DNA from: a candidate division WOR-3 bacterium
Lineage (GTDB): Bacteria; Hydrothermota; Tepidihabitantia; Tepidihabitantales; Tepidihabitantaceae
NCBI GenBank assembly: GCA_013177935.1
Contig: JABLXZ010000001.1
Location: 1 to 35,793 of the forward strand
Direction: 5' to 3'
Length of the DNA: 35,793 nucleotides
Positions within the stretch are counted from its first letter, which is position 1. Each line of letters begins with the position of its first letter. The position numbers were made by a program, and so were the translations under genes. Below the pieces are notes generated by a model, which saw only the letters and a list, made by a program, of their open reading frames with translations, had not been told where the DNA came from and searched no databases. Below, piece after piece: positions 1-7,548 of the stretch.

Positions 1-1
1 T

Positions 2-109
2 GACCTTAAACCGGGAGAAAATAATGTCCGGGCTCTTGTTCCAGGTGTTTATTTTATTAAAAACAGGTTAACAGACGCAAAGGCAGCCCGGGTGGTGATT
101 ACGCACTGA
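2..109 (+). CDS. C-terminal fragment of a secreted protein with a Por-type (T9SS-like) sorting domain, 5' end outside window
   Basis: Reading frame 2 is open from the window edge to a TGA at 107-109 and encodes 35 residues. The fragment contains LVPGVYFIKN followed by a basic linker and ends AARVVITH. This matches the final strands of Por-type C-terminal sorting domains, whose typical pattern is GVYF.v.......kkvvi. The same pattern ends the proteins at 223-1593 (GAYFVRIQ) and 4939-6996 (GVYFLTVK). The frame therefore most likely belongs to a larger secreted or surface protein encoded to the left, converging on the minus-strand gene at 223-1593. The rest of the protein, and so its activity, cannot be seen. 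Confidence 0.72.
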   Translation, partial: DLKPGENNVRALVPGVYFIKNRLTDAKAARVVITH

Positions 110-149
110 CTTTGTCTGATATCCCATTTGTCGGCATCAGTTCTCTATA

Positions 150-180
150 AAGCGAGGTTTTAGCCTTTTTTCTCTTTTAC
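150..180 (+). terminator. Weak candidate intrinsic terminator of the left-edge gene
   Basis: A GC-containing arm (AGCGAGG, 151-157) can pair imperfectly with CCTTTTTT (164-171) across a six-base loop, and a T-rich run continues to about 178. It lies about 45 bases after the stop of the plus-strand fragment, where a terminator would be expected. The stem is short and contains a mismatch and GU pairs, so the call is weak. Confidence 0.25.
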
Positions 181-222
181 TGAAGGTTTGCCCTATGATA
201 TTTTTGGCGTTCTTGCAAAGGG

Positions 223-1593
223 TTATTTCAGGACGAGAACCTTGTGCGTGATGCTCTGGTTGCCAAGTTGAATTCGGACGAAATAGGCGCCGGGTGTCGC
301 GGTTGTGGTGTGCCAGAGATTTTCTTCAGGGCTGGCAATAACCCTACCCGAGGCATCAAGAATCACAATTTTTGTTCCTGGGGGCAGACCGCTCAATCTG
401 ACCACTGCACCTTTCGCAACAAACAAAGGATAAATGCTGACCCTTTGTAACTCCGCCGGCTGGCGTTCGGAAACGCCGAGCGAAACATACTCACGGATGA
501 TTGTCCATTGGGTTGAATCTTGATGCCGGTATATGAGTTCTGCTTTTCCGTCGGTGTTGATGTCATACAGGGTCATTTCTCCCCAATACCGATAGCCAAT
601 TCCTTCGGTTTGCCAGAACTGCTCATACCGGTCTTTGTCGGTGCAGCGGAATAACCGCACACCGTAACCATCTGTAACCGCAAACTCAGGTATGGAGTCG
701 CCATCAACATCGCCAACCCCGATCGAGTTGCCATAAAACGGGTGTGCCGGGTAAAAGGAGGTGACCCATACGAGTTCAAAGGAGTCGTTGCATGGGGATT
801 CAACGACCCCGAGGATGCCGTTGTCATCCCAATCTATCCCGAACACGATTGCCTCGTTTTTGCCATCTCTGTCCATATCCGGCGCTGCACCAACAGCATA
901 GTGGAACGAGTAAGTCCTACTGGGGAGAGAAAAACTGTCTTTCACAACCATTGAGTCGTCAGCCACCGCCTCATAAATGTATACAGAGACGCCATCTGCA
1001 ACCAGGAGTTCAGGAATGCCATCCCGGTCAAGGTCAGGAGTCTGGATGAAGTTCTTAAATAACCAATGAGATTTACGGCACACAAGGTTGTATGTATCCG
1101 GACCGGTGCACTCATAGACCTTTATCTCACGAGTAGTAATGGATTCTGTATAAAAGGTGACCTCGCGTGCTCCATCCACATCTAAGTCAGTGATTCTCGC
1201 GGGATCAGGACCAACACCTGCAGATACACGCCACACTATTACAGAAGGGAGGGACATAGAATCGGCGCTTTCAAGAACGCTAAACAAGCTTATTTCTGTT
1301 TCTGCTAACAGGTCGGTTTTGCCGTCCTGGTCAGCATCCCCAATGTCCCAGACGGTTGCCTGGATATAGCCGAGTGGAAAGGTGTCAAACTGCGAGCCGC
1401 CAGTGTATTCCAAGATGTAGTTGGTCCACTCACCTTCTTTAAAAAGCATCATATAGATTTCCTGCCTGCCATCGTGGTCGGCATCACCGCACACATACCG
1501 ATCCCGGGCGAAACCCCGCACTCGGGCAATCTCCCGGAACTCAAAGGAGTCAGGGGTAGTGGCAAGTAAGGATAGCAGGAACAGAAGCGGCAT
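223..1593 (-). CDS. Secreted FG-GAP/VCBS-like repeat protein with C-terminal sorting domain
   Basis: This 456-residue protein starts with a short hydrophobic signal peptide (MPLLFLLSLLATT). The middle carries repeated Asp-rich loops of the form DxDxDGxxE: DADHDGRQEIY, DADQDGKTDLL, DLDRDGIPELL, DMDRDGKNEAI, DVDGDSIPEFA and DINTDGKAELI. These are typical of Ca-binding FG-GAP/VCBS repeats that fold as a beta-propeller. The last 75 or so residues (PLFVAKGAVVRLSGLPPG ... GAYFVRIQLG ... KVLVLK) form a Por-type secretion/sorting domain. Inference: it is exported to the cell surface or medium through a T9SS-like route. Ligand or substrate is unknown. There is no Shine-Dalgarno close to the ATG, and a TTGACA promoter lies just upstream. 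It converges with the fragment at 2-109. Confidence 0.82.
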   Translation of the reverse strand: MPLLFLLSLLATTPDSFEFREIARVRGFARDRYVCGDADHDGRQEIYMMLFKEGEWTNYILEYTGGSQFDTFPLGYIQATVWDIGDADQDGKTDLLAETEISLFSVLESADSMSLPSVIVWRVSAGVGPDPARITDLDVDGAREVTFYTESITTREIKVYECTGPDTYNLVCRKSHWLFKNFIQTPDLDRDGIPELLVADGVSVYIYEAVADDSMVVKDSFSLPSRTYSFHYAVGAAPDMDRDGKNEAIVFGIDWDDNGILGVVESPCNDSFELVWVTSFYPAHPFYGNSIGVGDVDGDSIPEFAVTDGYGVRLFRCTDKDRYEQFWQTEGIGYRYWGEMTLYDINTDGKAELIYRHQDSTQWTIIREYVSLGVSERQPAELQRVSIYPLFVAKGAVVRLSGLPPGTKIVILDASGRVIASPEENLWHTTTATPGAYFVRIQLGNQSITHKVLVLK

Positions 1594-1602
1594 ATGGAAT
1601 GA

Positions 1603-1630
1603 TAAATAACATATCTCCTACCGCTGTCAA
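1603..1630 (-). promoter_or_regulatory. Candidate sigma70-type promoter of the FG-GAP protein gene
   Basis: On the minus strand a perfect -35 (TTGACA, 1630 to 1625) is followed by a 16-base spacer and TATTTA (1608 to 1603), a weak -10. Predicted transcription starts near 1596, about 3 bases before the ATG at 1593, so the mRNA would be nearly leaderless. The 16-base spacer recurs in several other promoters of this window. Confidence 0.42.
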
Positions 1631-2144
1631 GGTTTGAAAGAAGCCAGACCCGTCTGTGGGTTTCGCTGGCAAAGGAGGTGAAGAGAAGAACATATAAATG
1701 GCAGGAAAAGGTCTGAGGCAGGGTGAAGCAGAAGATAACCAAAAGGATAATGCCGGCCTATATTTATATACGAAAAATCTGGGAAAAGTGACAAAAAATC
1801 GTACCCGGCACAGTCCGGGGGTAATTCCTGGGATAGTCTTCAGCGCCCCTTTTCTCGCACATAGTGCGGTAGTCCTGAAGTCTGATGACGCAGAAGCCGG
1901 AGATGTGCCCTTCGGTTCTATCCCATTGAGAATTAACAGGTCTATGCCCGATAACATATAACCCACTACTTCCTGCTGAATAAACCCGATTATATCCGAC
2001 GCTATTTTTGCTACCCTTTACCGGCCTATTTCCATTGTTGTCCGGGTGGTTGTTATGAGGTTAGAACATCCCAGCCTCTCAGGAAATCCTTAACCAGTGC
2101 TTTTACCAGTATTTTCACTTTTTGGTGGGCAAGGTGGAGTGGTG

Positions 2145-2172
2145 TTGACGCCGGGGTTAAGTTGATTAACAT
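2145..2172 (+). promoter_or_regulatory. Candidate promoter of the methyltransferase gene
   Basis: TTGACG (2145-2150), a 16-base spacer and TAACAT (2167-2172) form a plausible -35/-10 pair. The expected transcription start, about 7 bases after the -10, is at or next to the ATG codons at 2179 and 2182. A leaderless or nearly leaderless message is therefore predicted. Confidence 0.42.
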
Positions 2173-2178
2173 TAAGGA

Positions 2179-3147
2179 ATGATGTGTGGGCAGTTCCGGA
2201 CTGTGCCGGACCAGAAGTTCCGTGAGAGTTTGCAAAGAATCTGGGATGAGGTTGAGAGGATGGCGGTTGCCCGTCAGTTTCTGAATGTTGAGGGCGGCAG
2301 TGTTGAGCAGGTGCGCGATTATCGGCTGCGTCTGCACCACTGTGCGAACTACGCGGCGGCGCTGACCATCCTTGGGGCTGAGGCTAAGCCTTTGCGGATT
2401 CTGGAACTGGGGTGCGGGAGCGGGATACTTTCCGCAGCGTTTGCCCGATTGATGCCTTCGGATTGGAGTCTATTGGCAACCGACTACTCACGCCGGTTGA
2501 TTGATTATGCCCGGAGCCGATTTCCCCAGGCGAATCTTCGATTTGAATGTATCAGCACGAATGAGTTAGAGCCGGACCGCTTAAAAAATTTTGATGCGGT
2601 GATGTTTCTTGAGGTGATTGAGCACCTGACCGAAGAGGAGGCTATTGCCCTTTTTTCCCGTCTTTACTCCGGTTTGGCACCGGGCGGAATGGTGGTGATT
2701 TCAACGGTTGACCGTTCGCCGTTCAAAAGGCAATTTTCCGGCTACGGTCCTCATCAGATTGAATATCGTTATACAACGCTGCGTGATTTTCTTAACGATA
2801 AGGGGAAAAACCGGTTTGAGCGGGTTGACATTTTTCGATTGACTTCGCGCCGGATTGTCCAAGAAGCGGTTCGTTCTGAAGTGTGGGGCGGGTATTTTAT
2901 AAACCGGACGGTTGCCCTGATAAGCCGTCTGGTTCAGCGTTATCCCGGACTAATTCAGTCAACCGAGAGGCTTGCCAACTTTTCATTTCGGATGTACGAC
3001 CGGTTTGTTCCCCGAAGGCAATTTAAACTGAATGGCTACATTGAGGAGATTAGACTGATTACCGAGCAACCGGAGTTACACGATACCGACTCATTCAGCC
3101 TGGTGGCGGTTTTAAGAAAGACCGGTTCCGGGTTTAAGGAGAGGTAG
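2179..3147 (+). CDS. SAM-dependent class I methyltransferase
   Basis: This 322-residue protein has a Rossmann-type methyltransferase core. Motif I is ILELGCGSGILSAAF (about residues 75-89), the acidic residue after strand 2 is in LLATDYS, and the post-I/motif II region reads FDAVMFLEVIEHL, typical of the Methyltransf_11/UbiG-like group. LAPGGMVVIST follows as motif III. The next segment, HQIEYRYTTLRDFL, is where many of these enzymes bind substrate. The 130-residue C-terminal extension is not recognisable, so the substrate (small molecule, lipid or RNA) cannot be named. Two adjacent ATGs (2179 and 2182) are possible. AAGGA lies immediately upstream and leaves 3 bases to the second ATG. mtnA follows after 38 bases, so co-transcription is likely. 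Confidence 0.8.
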   Translation: MMCGQFRTVPDQKFRESLQRIWDEVERMAVARQFLNVEGGSVEQVRDYRLRLHHCANYAAALTILGAEAKPLRILELGCGSGILSAAFARLMPSDWSLLATDYSRRLIDYARSRFPQANLRFECISTNELEPDRLKNFDAVMFLEVIEHLTEEEAIALFSRLYSGLAPGGMVVISTVDRSPFKRQFSGYGPHQIEYRYTTLRDFLNDKGKNRFERVDIFRLTSRRIVQEAVRSEVWGGYFINRTVALISRLVQRYPGLIQSTERLANFSFRMYDRFVPRRQFKLNGYIEEIRLITEQPELHDTDSFSLVAVLRKTGSGFKER

Positions 3148-3185
3148 TTGGTGGAGTTGCGGTCAGCACAAATTCTGGGGAGTTT

Positions 3186-4226
3186 ATGAAAAAGAAGGTA
3201 TTGAATTTGCTCCGGGCGGCGATTTATGAAGAGGGCACACTTTTGTTACTAGACCAGACCCGTTTACCTCATCAGGAGCGTTATCTGCGCCTGCGCCGTG
3301 CCAGTGAGGTCGCCCGGGCGATAAAACTTTTGCAGGTGCGCGGTGCACCCTGGATTGGAGTTGCGGCGGCTTATGGGCTGGCGCTTGAAGCACAACGGCT
3401 TTCGGATGACAGACTGCGTGCTGGTTTAAGAAAAGCGGCGCAGGTCTTAATAAAGGCACGACCCACTGCGGTCAACCTTTCCTGGGCGGTAAACCGGATA
3501 ACAGCTCTAATCCAGCAAGCGAATTTAACTCCGGCGCGGTTGCGGAGGGCAGTAATTGCCGAGGCAAAAGCGATTGAGCAGGAGGAACAGAAGCGGTCTC
3601 ACCTGATGGCGCTTGCGGGCGTAAAGGTTGTTCCCCAGAATGCGGTTGTCCTGACAATCTGCAATACCGGTTCTCTGGCAGCACCGGGATTGGGTACCGC
3701 CTTAGGTGTGGTATTTCAGGCACATCAGGCAGGGAAAAAGGTTGAGGTTTATGTGTGCGAGACCCGTCCTTTGTTACAGGGGGCACGGTTGACAGCGTTT
3801 GAGTTGCTGCGGGCAAAGGTGCCGTTTTACTTAATTGCGGACAGCGCGGCGGCATCGGTGATTGAGCGTTGTGATTTGGTGCTGGTAGGTGCGGATCGCA
3901 TTGCGGGGAATGGTGACACCGCAAATAAGATTGGCACAAGGATGCTGGCGGTACTGGCAAAGGAGGCAAAAAAGCCGTTTTATGTGGTTGCGCCGGTTTC
4001 AACCTTTGATTTACAGTGCCGTAGCGGTGCGGACATCGTGATTGAGGAGCGGTCCGGCGATGAGGTGCGGCGCTTTGGCAGATGCCGGGTCGCACCGCAG
4101 CAGGTTCGGGTGTTTAATCCAGCGTTTGATGTTACACCGGCACGGTTGATAACCGCGTTTATTACCGATGCCGGAATAATTAAACCGCCGTTTAAGCGAA
4201 ATATCCGCCGGGTGCTATTCGGTTGA
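3186..4226 (+). CDS. mtnA: S-methyl-5-thioribose-1-phosphate isomerase (MtnA, eIF2B-like fold)
   Basis: It converts 5-methylthioribose-1-phosphate to 5-methylthioribulose-1-phosphate in the methionine salvage pathway. At 346 residues it has the usual family length. Family signatures are present in order: RGAPWIGVAAAYG near the N-terminus, ICNTGSLAAPGLGTALG with the conserved Cys159, ETRPLLQGARLTA, then GADRIAGNGDTANKIGT with the conserved Asp237, and the ending NPAFDVTPARLITAFIT. Cys159 and Asp237 match the Cys/Asp pair known to be catalytic in B. subtilis MtnA. GGGGAG at 3177-3182 is the ribosome site. The 3' end overlaps the convergent cyclophilin gene by 12 bases. Related ribose-1,5-bisphosphate isomerases are less likely, given the length and the ETRPLLQGARLTA motif. 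Confidence 0.92.
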   Translation: MKKKVLNLLRAAIYEEGTLLLLDQTRLPHQERYLRLRRASEVARAIKLLQVRGAPWIGVAAAYGLALEAQRLSDDRLRAGLRKAAQVLIKARPTAVNLSWAVNRITALIQQANLTPARLRRAVIAEAKAIEQEEQKRSHLMALAGVKVVPQNAVVLTICNTGSLAAPGLGTALGVVFQAHQAGKKVEVYVCETRPLLQGARLTAFELLRAKVPFYLIADSAAASVIERCDLVLVGADRIAGNGDTANKIGTRMLAVLAKEAKKPFYVVAPVSTFDLQCRSGADIVIEERSGDEVRRFGRCRVAPQQVRVFNPAFDVTPARLITAFITDAGIIKPPFKRNIRRVLFG

Positions 4227-4832
4227 AGCCGATACCGACTCCATTATCACCGGTGGTCTTGCCTGACCTAATTTGTCCAGGACATCCATCCCTTCAACAA
4301 TCTTGCCGATGACGGTGTATTCGCCATCCAGTTGGGGCAGGGGCTGAAGACAGAAGTAAAACTGGCTGCCAGAAGAGCGCTTTTCCGGATTGACTTCGTC
4401 GGACAGCCGTGCCATTGCCATTGAACCCTTCTCGTGCTTGCGCTTGATTTCTGCGGGCACGGTGTAACCTGGTCCACCGGTGCCATCACCTTTTGGGTCA
4501 CCACCCTGGACAACAAATCCGGGCACAATCCGATGGAAGGTAAGTCCGTTGTAGAAACCTTTGATGGCGAGGTTGGCAACATTGCAGACATTGAGCGGTG
4601 CATCTTTCGTATACATTTCCACCTTGATGGTGCCGAAATCTTTGACCTTGACGGTCAGGAAAAGTTTCTCGGGCAGGTTGTTCGGGGTCAGGGTGTCTTT
4701 AAGTACACCGGGTGGAGCCGGTTCTTTCTGGTTCATTGTGGTATCTCCTGTTGGTCTTACTGGTTCGACTTTCTTTGCCGGGCAACCCCAGACAAGAAAC
4801 AGAACCGCGATTAACGCGACAAATCTTGCCAT
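4215..4832 (-). CDS. Lipoprotein peptidyl-prolyl cis-trans isomerase, cyclophilin type
   Basis: It catalyses proline cis-trans isomerisation, probably in the periplasm. From the chosen ATG at 4832 the protein has about 205 residues. It begins with a lipoprotein signal (MARFVALIAVLFLVWGC), so it is probably lipid-anchored, and a Pro/Lys-rich linker follows. The cyclophilin core is complete: FHRIVPGFVVQGGDP, GTGGPGY, GSMAMAR, GSQFYFCLQPLPQLDGEYTVIGKIV. The start at 4832 is preferred because AAGGAGG lies 5 bases upstream. An in-frame upstream TTG at 4907 is part of a TTGACA box and would hide the signal peptide. It overlaps mtnA tail-to-tail. Confidence 0.9.
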   Translation of the reverse strand: MARFVALIAVLFLVWGCPAKKVEPVRPTGDTTMNQKEPAPPGVLKDTLTPNNLPEKLFLTVKVKDFGTIKVEMYTKDAPLNVCNVANLAIKGFYNGLTFHRIVPGFVVQGGDPKGDGTGGPGYTVPAEIKRKHEKGSMAMARLSDEVNPEKRSSGSQFYFCLQPLPQLDGEYTVIGKIVEGMDVLDKLGQARPPVIMESVSASTE

Positions 4833-4926
4833 CTTTGCCTCCTTGAAAAGACGGTTTATTTTACAAAACACCGGATAAAGATTGCCAGATAATCGGTTAG
4901 ATGTCAAAGATGACAGAGCCGCTCTT

Positions 4927-4944
4927 AAAACGGTATTTTTACCG
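4927..4944 (-). terminator. Short candidate terminator overlapping the stop codon of the 4939-6996 gene
   Basis: On the minus strand CGGTA (4944 to 4940), a four-A loop and TACCG (4935 to 4931) form a 5-bp stem followed by TTTT (4930 to 4927). The TAA stop of the upstream gene lies inside the hairpin. The stem is short, so efficiency would be low. Confidence 0.35.
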
Positions 4945-6996
4945 GTTAAGAAGGATGATTTTCGCCTGCTGTTTTTGCAATGCGTCTTTGACCGTTAAAA
5001 AATACACCCCGCGGGAAATTCGGTTATGCGTTAATCCAAGAAGGTTCAAGTTGATTGTCGGGATGCCGGTTGTGTTTTTTTGTAAAAGTCGCCTGCCCCC
5101 AGCATCGAATAAAGTTATAACCGTGTTCTGGTCTGGTTTTAATCCGGATATGGTAACAATACCGTTCGGGGATGGGTTGGGTTGAACCGCAAACGATGGG
5201 ATAATCAGGGGCGCTGGGTTTTCCTGGACGCCAACATTTCTCCACAGGACACCGAGAGAGACCTTAACAATGGTGTTTGAATAGTTGCTCTTTGTGGCGT
5301 AAGCCCAGACAAATGAGTCCGGGCAGGGAAAATCAGGTGTGTAGATATCAAGGTCGGCGAGGTCAGTCAGGACCGAAGATTGGGTAATGTTGCCTGAGCG
5401 GTCAATCTGGACAAGGAGGTTTTCGTTCCAGCCGCCGGAGAAAAGGAAGCGGTTCTGGTCACCGAGATAAGAGCAGGCACGCCAGGAGGCGATTGGACCG
5501 GGCAGGTAGCCCAACACCTGTTTCTGGTTAAGGTCAAGATGGTAGATGCGGTTTGAGCCGCCGACCGCAACCGCATAAAATGTCCCTTCTGCTCCCTGGT
5601 CAATGCCGGCAAACCAGACCCCGGGTTCAATCTGTTCGATATTCCAGGTGTCACCGGTGAATGCGCCATCCGGCGCATAGCGGGCGGCAATACAGCCGGT
5701 TTCTTCATGGGGAGAGTGTGTAATCCAGAAGCCCGGGTTTTGCCGGTCCCAAACGATACCCCAGATGATGTCGTCGCCAAAGAAGTTCTGGAGGTTGAAC
5801 TGTTCAAAGCGGAAGTTCAGCGGGTTGTCAACAGGAAAACTGATGATGCGGTTGGTGTCGTTAACCACGAGGTAAAATCGGCTGGAGTCAGGCACATAGG
5901 TGATACCGGCAAGGTTCATTCCCAGTCCGAGACCGCTCAGGTCCCAGGATGAGATGACCGTGCCAAATTCGGGAGGAAATGTGCTTACAACTCGGTAGAG
6001 TGTATCGTTTCGTCTGTGCTGGTCGTTAACCAGTTCGGTTTGAACAACAAATAGATAGGAGTCAGGGTTGGGTTCGGTTAAGAGGTCGCCAAAATAGCAA
6101 CGGCAGGTGTCACCGGTTCCGAGGCTGGTGATGGAATAGGTGCGTTGGAAAAGGGTGTCAAAAGGCGGACGGTTCCGAAACAAAATGGCGCGGGCGGTAA
6201 AGGTTTCGGTGTTTAAGCCGTAGTTTCTGATTGTGGCGAGAACCGGACACTGGCTGTTGGGTGGAAACCACGCTTCGGGAGAAATCAGACGTAAGACACC
6301 GACATCGTGCTCAAGCCGGCGCACAAAGAAGCGAATTGAGGTGCGGTCGGTGATGAGGTGCTGTGCCGGATTGCCGTTGTACAGGTACTGGAGGAAATAG
6401 TTGTTGGTGCCGTAATCTCCCTGGATGCCGATTGTGGCACTTACGGGATTTGCCGGAGTGTTAAGGTAGTTTAATTGAATTGTGCCATCGGACCCAAGCA
6501 CAACCTGCGCCGAGAGCGTTTCTGGCTGATTGTACAGGGTGACATTGTGCCAGGTGATAACTGTGGAACGGGTTGCAGGGTCGTGGTAATAGAAAACAGC
6601 ACCAGAATTTCCCGGGTTGAGGTCGTCCCAGAACAGGGCGATAAGATGACAGAATTGCGGCGCGGGCAGTTCCTGATTGTGGTAATTGGTGTAGGTGGTG
6701 GGGAATTGAAGAAAGCCGTTGGTGCAAACTGTTAATGAATCAAGGGTGTCGCCGTAAAAGGGAAAACGATAAGGCAAATGTATCGTTGCCCAGCCGTCAT
6801 CCGGATTCGGGTTCCAATTCGTAATCGGGTTGTGGCTTGCCGGGTCAATCCAGGAGAATGTTATACTGTCACCCGGCTCCTGAGTTGAATGGTAATAATA
6901 GCCGAACCCGTCTGGACCACCTTCGTCGGTCTGACCATATACCGGCAAGGAAAACAGAAGAAGCAAGAGTGCTGTCAACTTTTTAATCCCTTCCAT
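4939..6996 (-). CDS. Large secreted multi-domain protein with Por-type sorting domain
   Basis: This 685-residue protein has a clear signal peptide (MEGIKKLTALLLLLFSLPVYG). Residues 25-225 hold a nidogen-like beta domain: HLPYRFPFYGDTLDSLTVCTNGFLQF, then LIALFWDDLNPGNSGAVFYY and VVLGSDGTIQLNY. Residues 228-340 look like an Ig/CARDB-type beta-sandwich (DVGVLRLISPE... VLATIRNYG). Residues 345-590 resemble a beta-propeller with repeated FYLVVNDTNRIISF, FYAVAVGGSNRIYHLDL and RFLFSGGWNENLLVQID blades. The end (VQPNPSPNGIVTISGLKPDQ ... SRGVYFLTVKD ... KIILLNR) is a sorting domain. A surface or extracellular role is inferred; no catalytic motif is visible. A good promoter lies directly upstream. Confidence 0.85.
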   Translation of the reverse strand: MEGIKKLTALLLLLFSLPVYGQTDEGGPDGFGYYYHSTQEPGDSITFSWIDPASHNPITNWNPNPDDGWATIHLPYRFPFYGDTLDSLTVCTNGFLQFPTTYTNYHNQELPAPQFCHLIALFWDDLNPGNSGAVFYYHDPATRSTVITWHNVTLYNQPETLSAQVVLGSDGTIQLNYLNTPANPVSATIGIQGDYGTNNYFLQYLYNGNPAQHLITDRTSIRFFVRRLEHDVGVLRLISPEAWFPPNSQCPVLATIRNYGLNTETFTARAILFRNRPPFDTLFQRTYSITSLGTGDTCRCYFGDLLTEPNPDSYLFVVQTELVNDQHRRNDTLYRVVSTFPPEFGTVISSWDLSGLGLGMNLAGITYVPDSSRFYLVVNDTNRIISFPVDNPLNFRFEQFNLQNFFGDDIIWGIVWDRQNPGFWITHSPHEETGCIAARYAPDGAFTGDTWNIEQIEPGVWFAGIDQGAEGTFYAVAVGGSNRIYHLDLNQKQVLGYLPGPIASWRACSYLGDQNRFLFSGGWNENLLVQIDRSGNITQSSVLTDLADLDIYTPDFPCPDSFVWAYATKSNYSNTIVKVSLGVLWRNVGVQENPAPLIIPSFAVQPNPSPNGIVTISGLKPDQNTVITLFDAGGRRLLQKNTTGIPTINLNLLGLTHNRISRGVYFLTVKDALQKQQAKIILLNR

Positions 6997-7007
6997 TCCT
7001 GAATTAA

Positions 7008-7035
7008 ATTATACCAGAATACGGACAGATTTCAA
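7008..7035 (-). promoter_or_regulatory. Strong sigma70-like promoter of the 4939-6996 gene
   Basis: TTGAAA (7035 to 7030), a 16-base spacer and a perfect TATAAT (7013 to 7008) lie on the minus strand. Only 11 bases separate the -10 from the ATG at 6996, so the predicted leader is about 5 bases. The only SD-like bases (AGGA) touch the ATG directly, which leaves no room for normal SD spacing. Confidence 0.65.
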
Positions 7036-7493
7036 TAACGGGTACGGGTGAACTGTTTTGAGAAAAGCGGTTTTTAATCGGTACCCTGCTACAAACAGAA
7101 GAGGATGGGGGATATGAACGAAAGCAGGAGTGGAGGGTGTTTCTTTGCTAAAAATGGGTTATGAAAAGGTGGTGAAGGTCCAGATGGCAAAAATATCCAG
7201 TACCATCCCTGAAACTACCCCGGGGTTGGGTAGGGAAATTTAAGTAAAAATGGGTTAAGTTATTGAATTGCAAAATGATATTAAAATATGACCATTTTCG
7301 GTAAGTATACTTTAAAGTATACAAAAAATCCGGTCGGGCAATCGTTATTGTCGGATTGGCAAATCTCACGAGCCCATCTGTGGTAATTAAGCGTAGTAAA
7401 CCACAATTTCCTCAAAGAACCAAGATGGAATAGATAAGAAAGCCGAGTTTGACTACTACAAACCCCCATTGGCGTGTAAGGTAATGCGAGATA
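7036..7493. other. AT-rich gene-free region upstream of the restriction-modification gene
   Basis: Apart from the sites listed separately, I see no supported gene here. The short minus-strand open frames (7148-7369 and 7281-7469) lack ribosome sites and have no family features. A 13-base direct repeat, TAAAAATGGGTTA, occurs at 7149-7161 and 7245-7257. CTACCC/GGGTAG (7215-7220 with 7228-7233) can form a 6-bp stem without a T tract. The composition is more AT-rich than in the housekeeping flanks, consistent with a horizontally acquired island that includes the next gene. Confidence 0.5.
7305..7322. repeat. 18-base perfect palindrome (possible operator)
   Basis: GTATACTTTAAAGTATAC is exactly self-complementary over all 18 bases. 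It is not followed by a T tract on either strand, so it does not look like a terminator. It sits about 170 bases upstream of the promoter of the restriction-modification gene and could bind a dimeric regulator, but no regulator gene is adjacent. Confidence 0.6.
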
Positions 7494-7521
7494 TTGACAT
7501 TCCTAAAAAACTTTCCAAAAT
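7494..7521 (+). promoter_or_regulatory. Candidate promoter of the restriction-modification gene
   Basis: A perfect TTGACA (7494-7499), a 16-base spacer and CAAAAT (7516-7521, 4 of 6 matches) precede the gene. Transcription would start near 7528, about 21 bases before the ATG. No good Shine-Dalgarno is present in that leader; only AAGAG lies at 7542-7546. Confidence 0.38.
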
Positions 7522-7548
7522 ATAGCGAGGCATTGAATTCTAAGAGTT

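Larger units (their letters stand above)
1594..2178. other. Gene-free divergent intergenic region, partly structured
   Basis: About 585 bases separate two divergent genes. I see no convincing gene. Open frames on both strands (1550-1966 minus and 1698-1961 plus) overlap each other, lack placed ribosome sites and have low-complexity translations. The stretch 1814-1883 can fold. CGCAC/GTGCG (1856-1860 with 1864-1868) has a 3-base loop and sits inside an outer CTTCAG/CTGAAG pairing (1838-1843 with 1875-1880). CCGGG/CCTGG (about 1815-1830) forms a neighbouring stem. The two ends hold the promoters of the flanking genes. Confidence 0.5.

Noticed and set aside
1550-1966. 138-codon minus-strand open frame and an opposing 87-codon plus-strand frame (1698-1961)
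   Set aside because: They overlap each other on opposite strands, neither has a ribosome site at normal spacing, and the translations show no domain or signal features.
3472-4095. 207-codon minus-strand open frame
   Set aside because: It lies wholly antisense to mtnA, is very rich in Pro, Ser and Gln, and has no recognisable motifs; it is a shadow of the real gene.
4902-4907. Perfect TTGACA on the minus strand as the promoter of the cyclophilin gene
   Set aside because: No acceptable -10 is found 16-18 bases downstream. A TAAAAT at 4863-4858 is too far from it, so the promoter was not listed.
7305-7322. Palindrome as a terminator or as a controller-protein box
   Set aside because: No T tract follows on either strand, and it does not have the GACT...AGTC layout of controller-protein sites.
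7148-7469. Two short minus-strand open frames in the gap before the restriction-modification gene
   Set aside because: They lack a ribosome site, have AT-driven composition and no family features. A small regulator gene was looked for here and not found.
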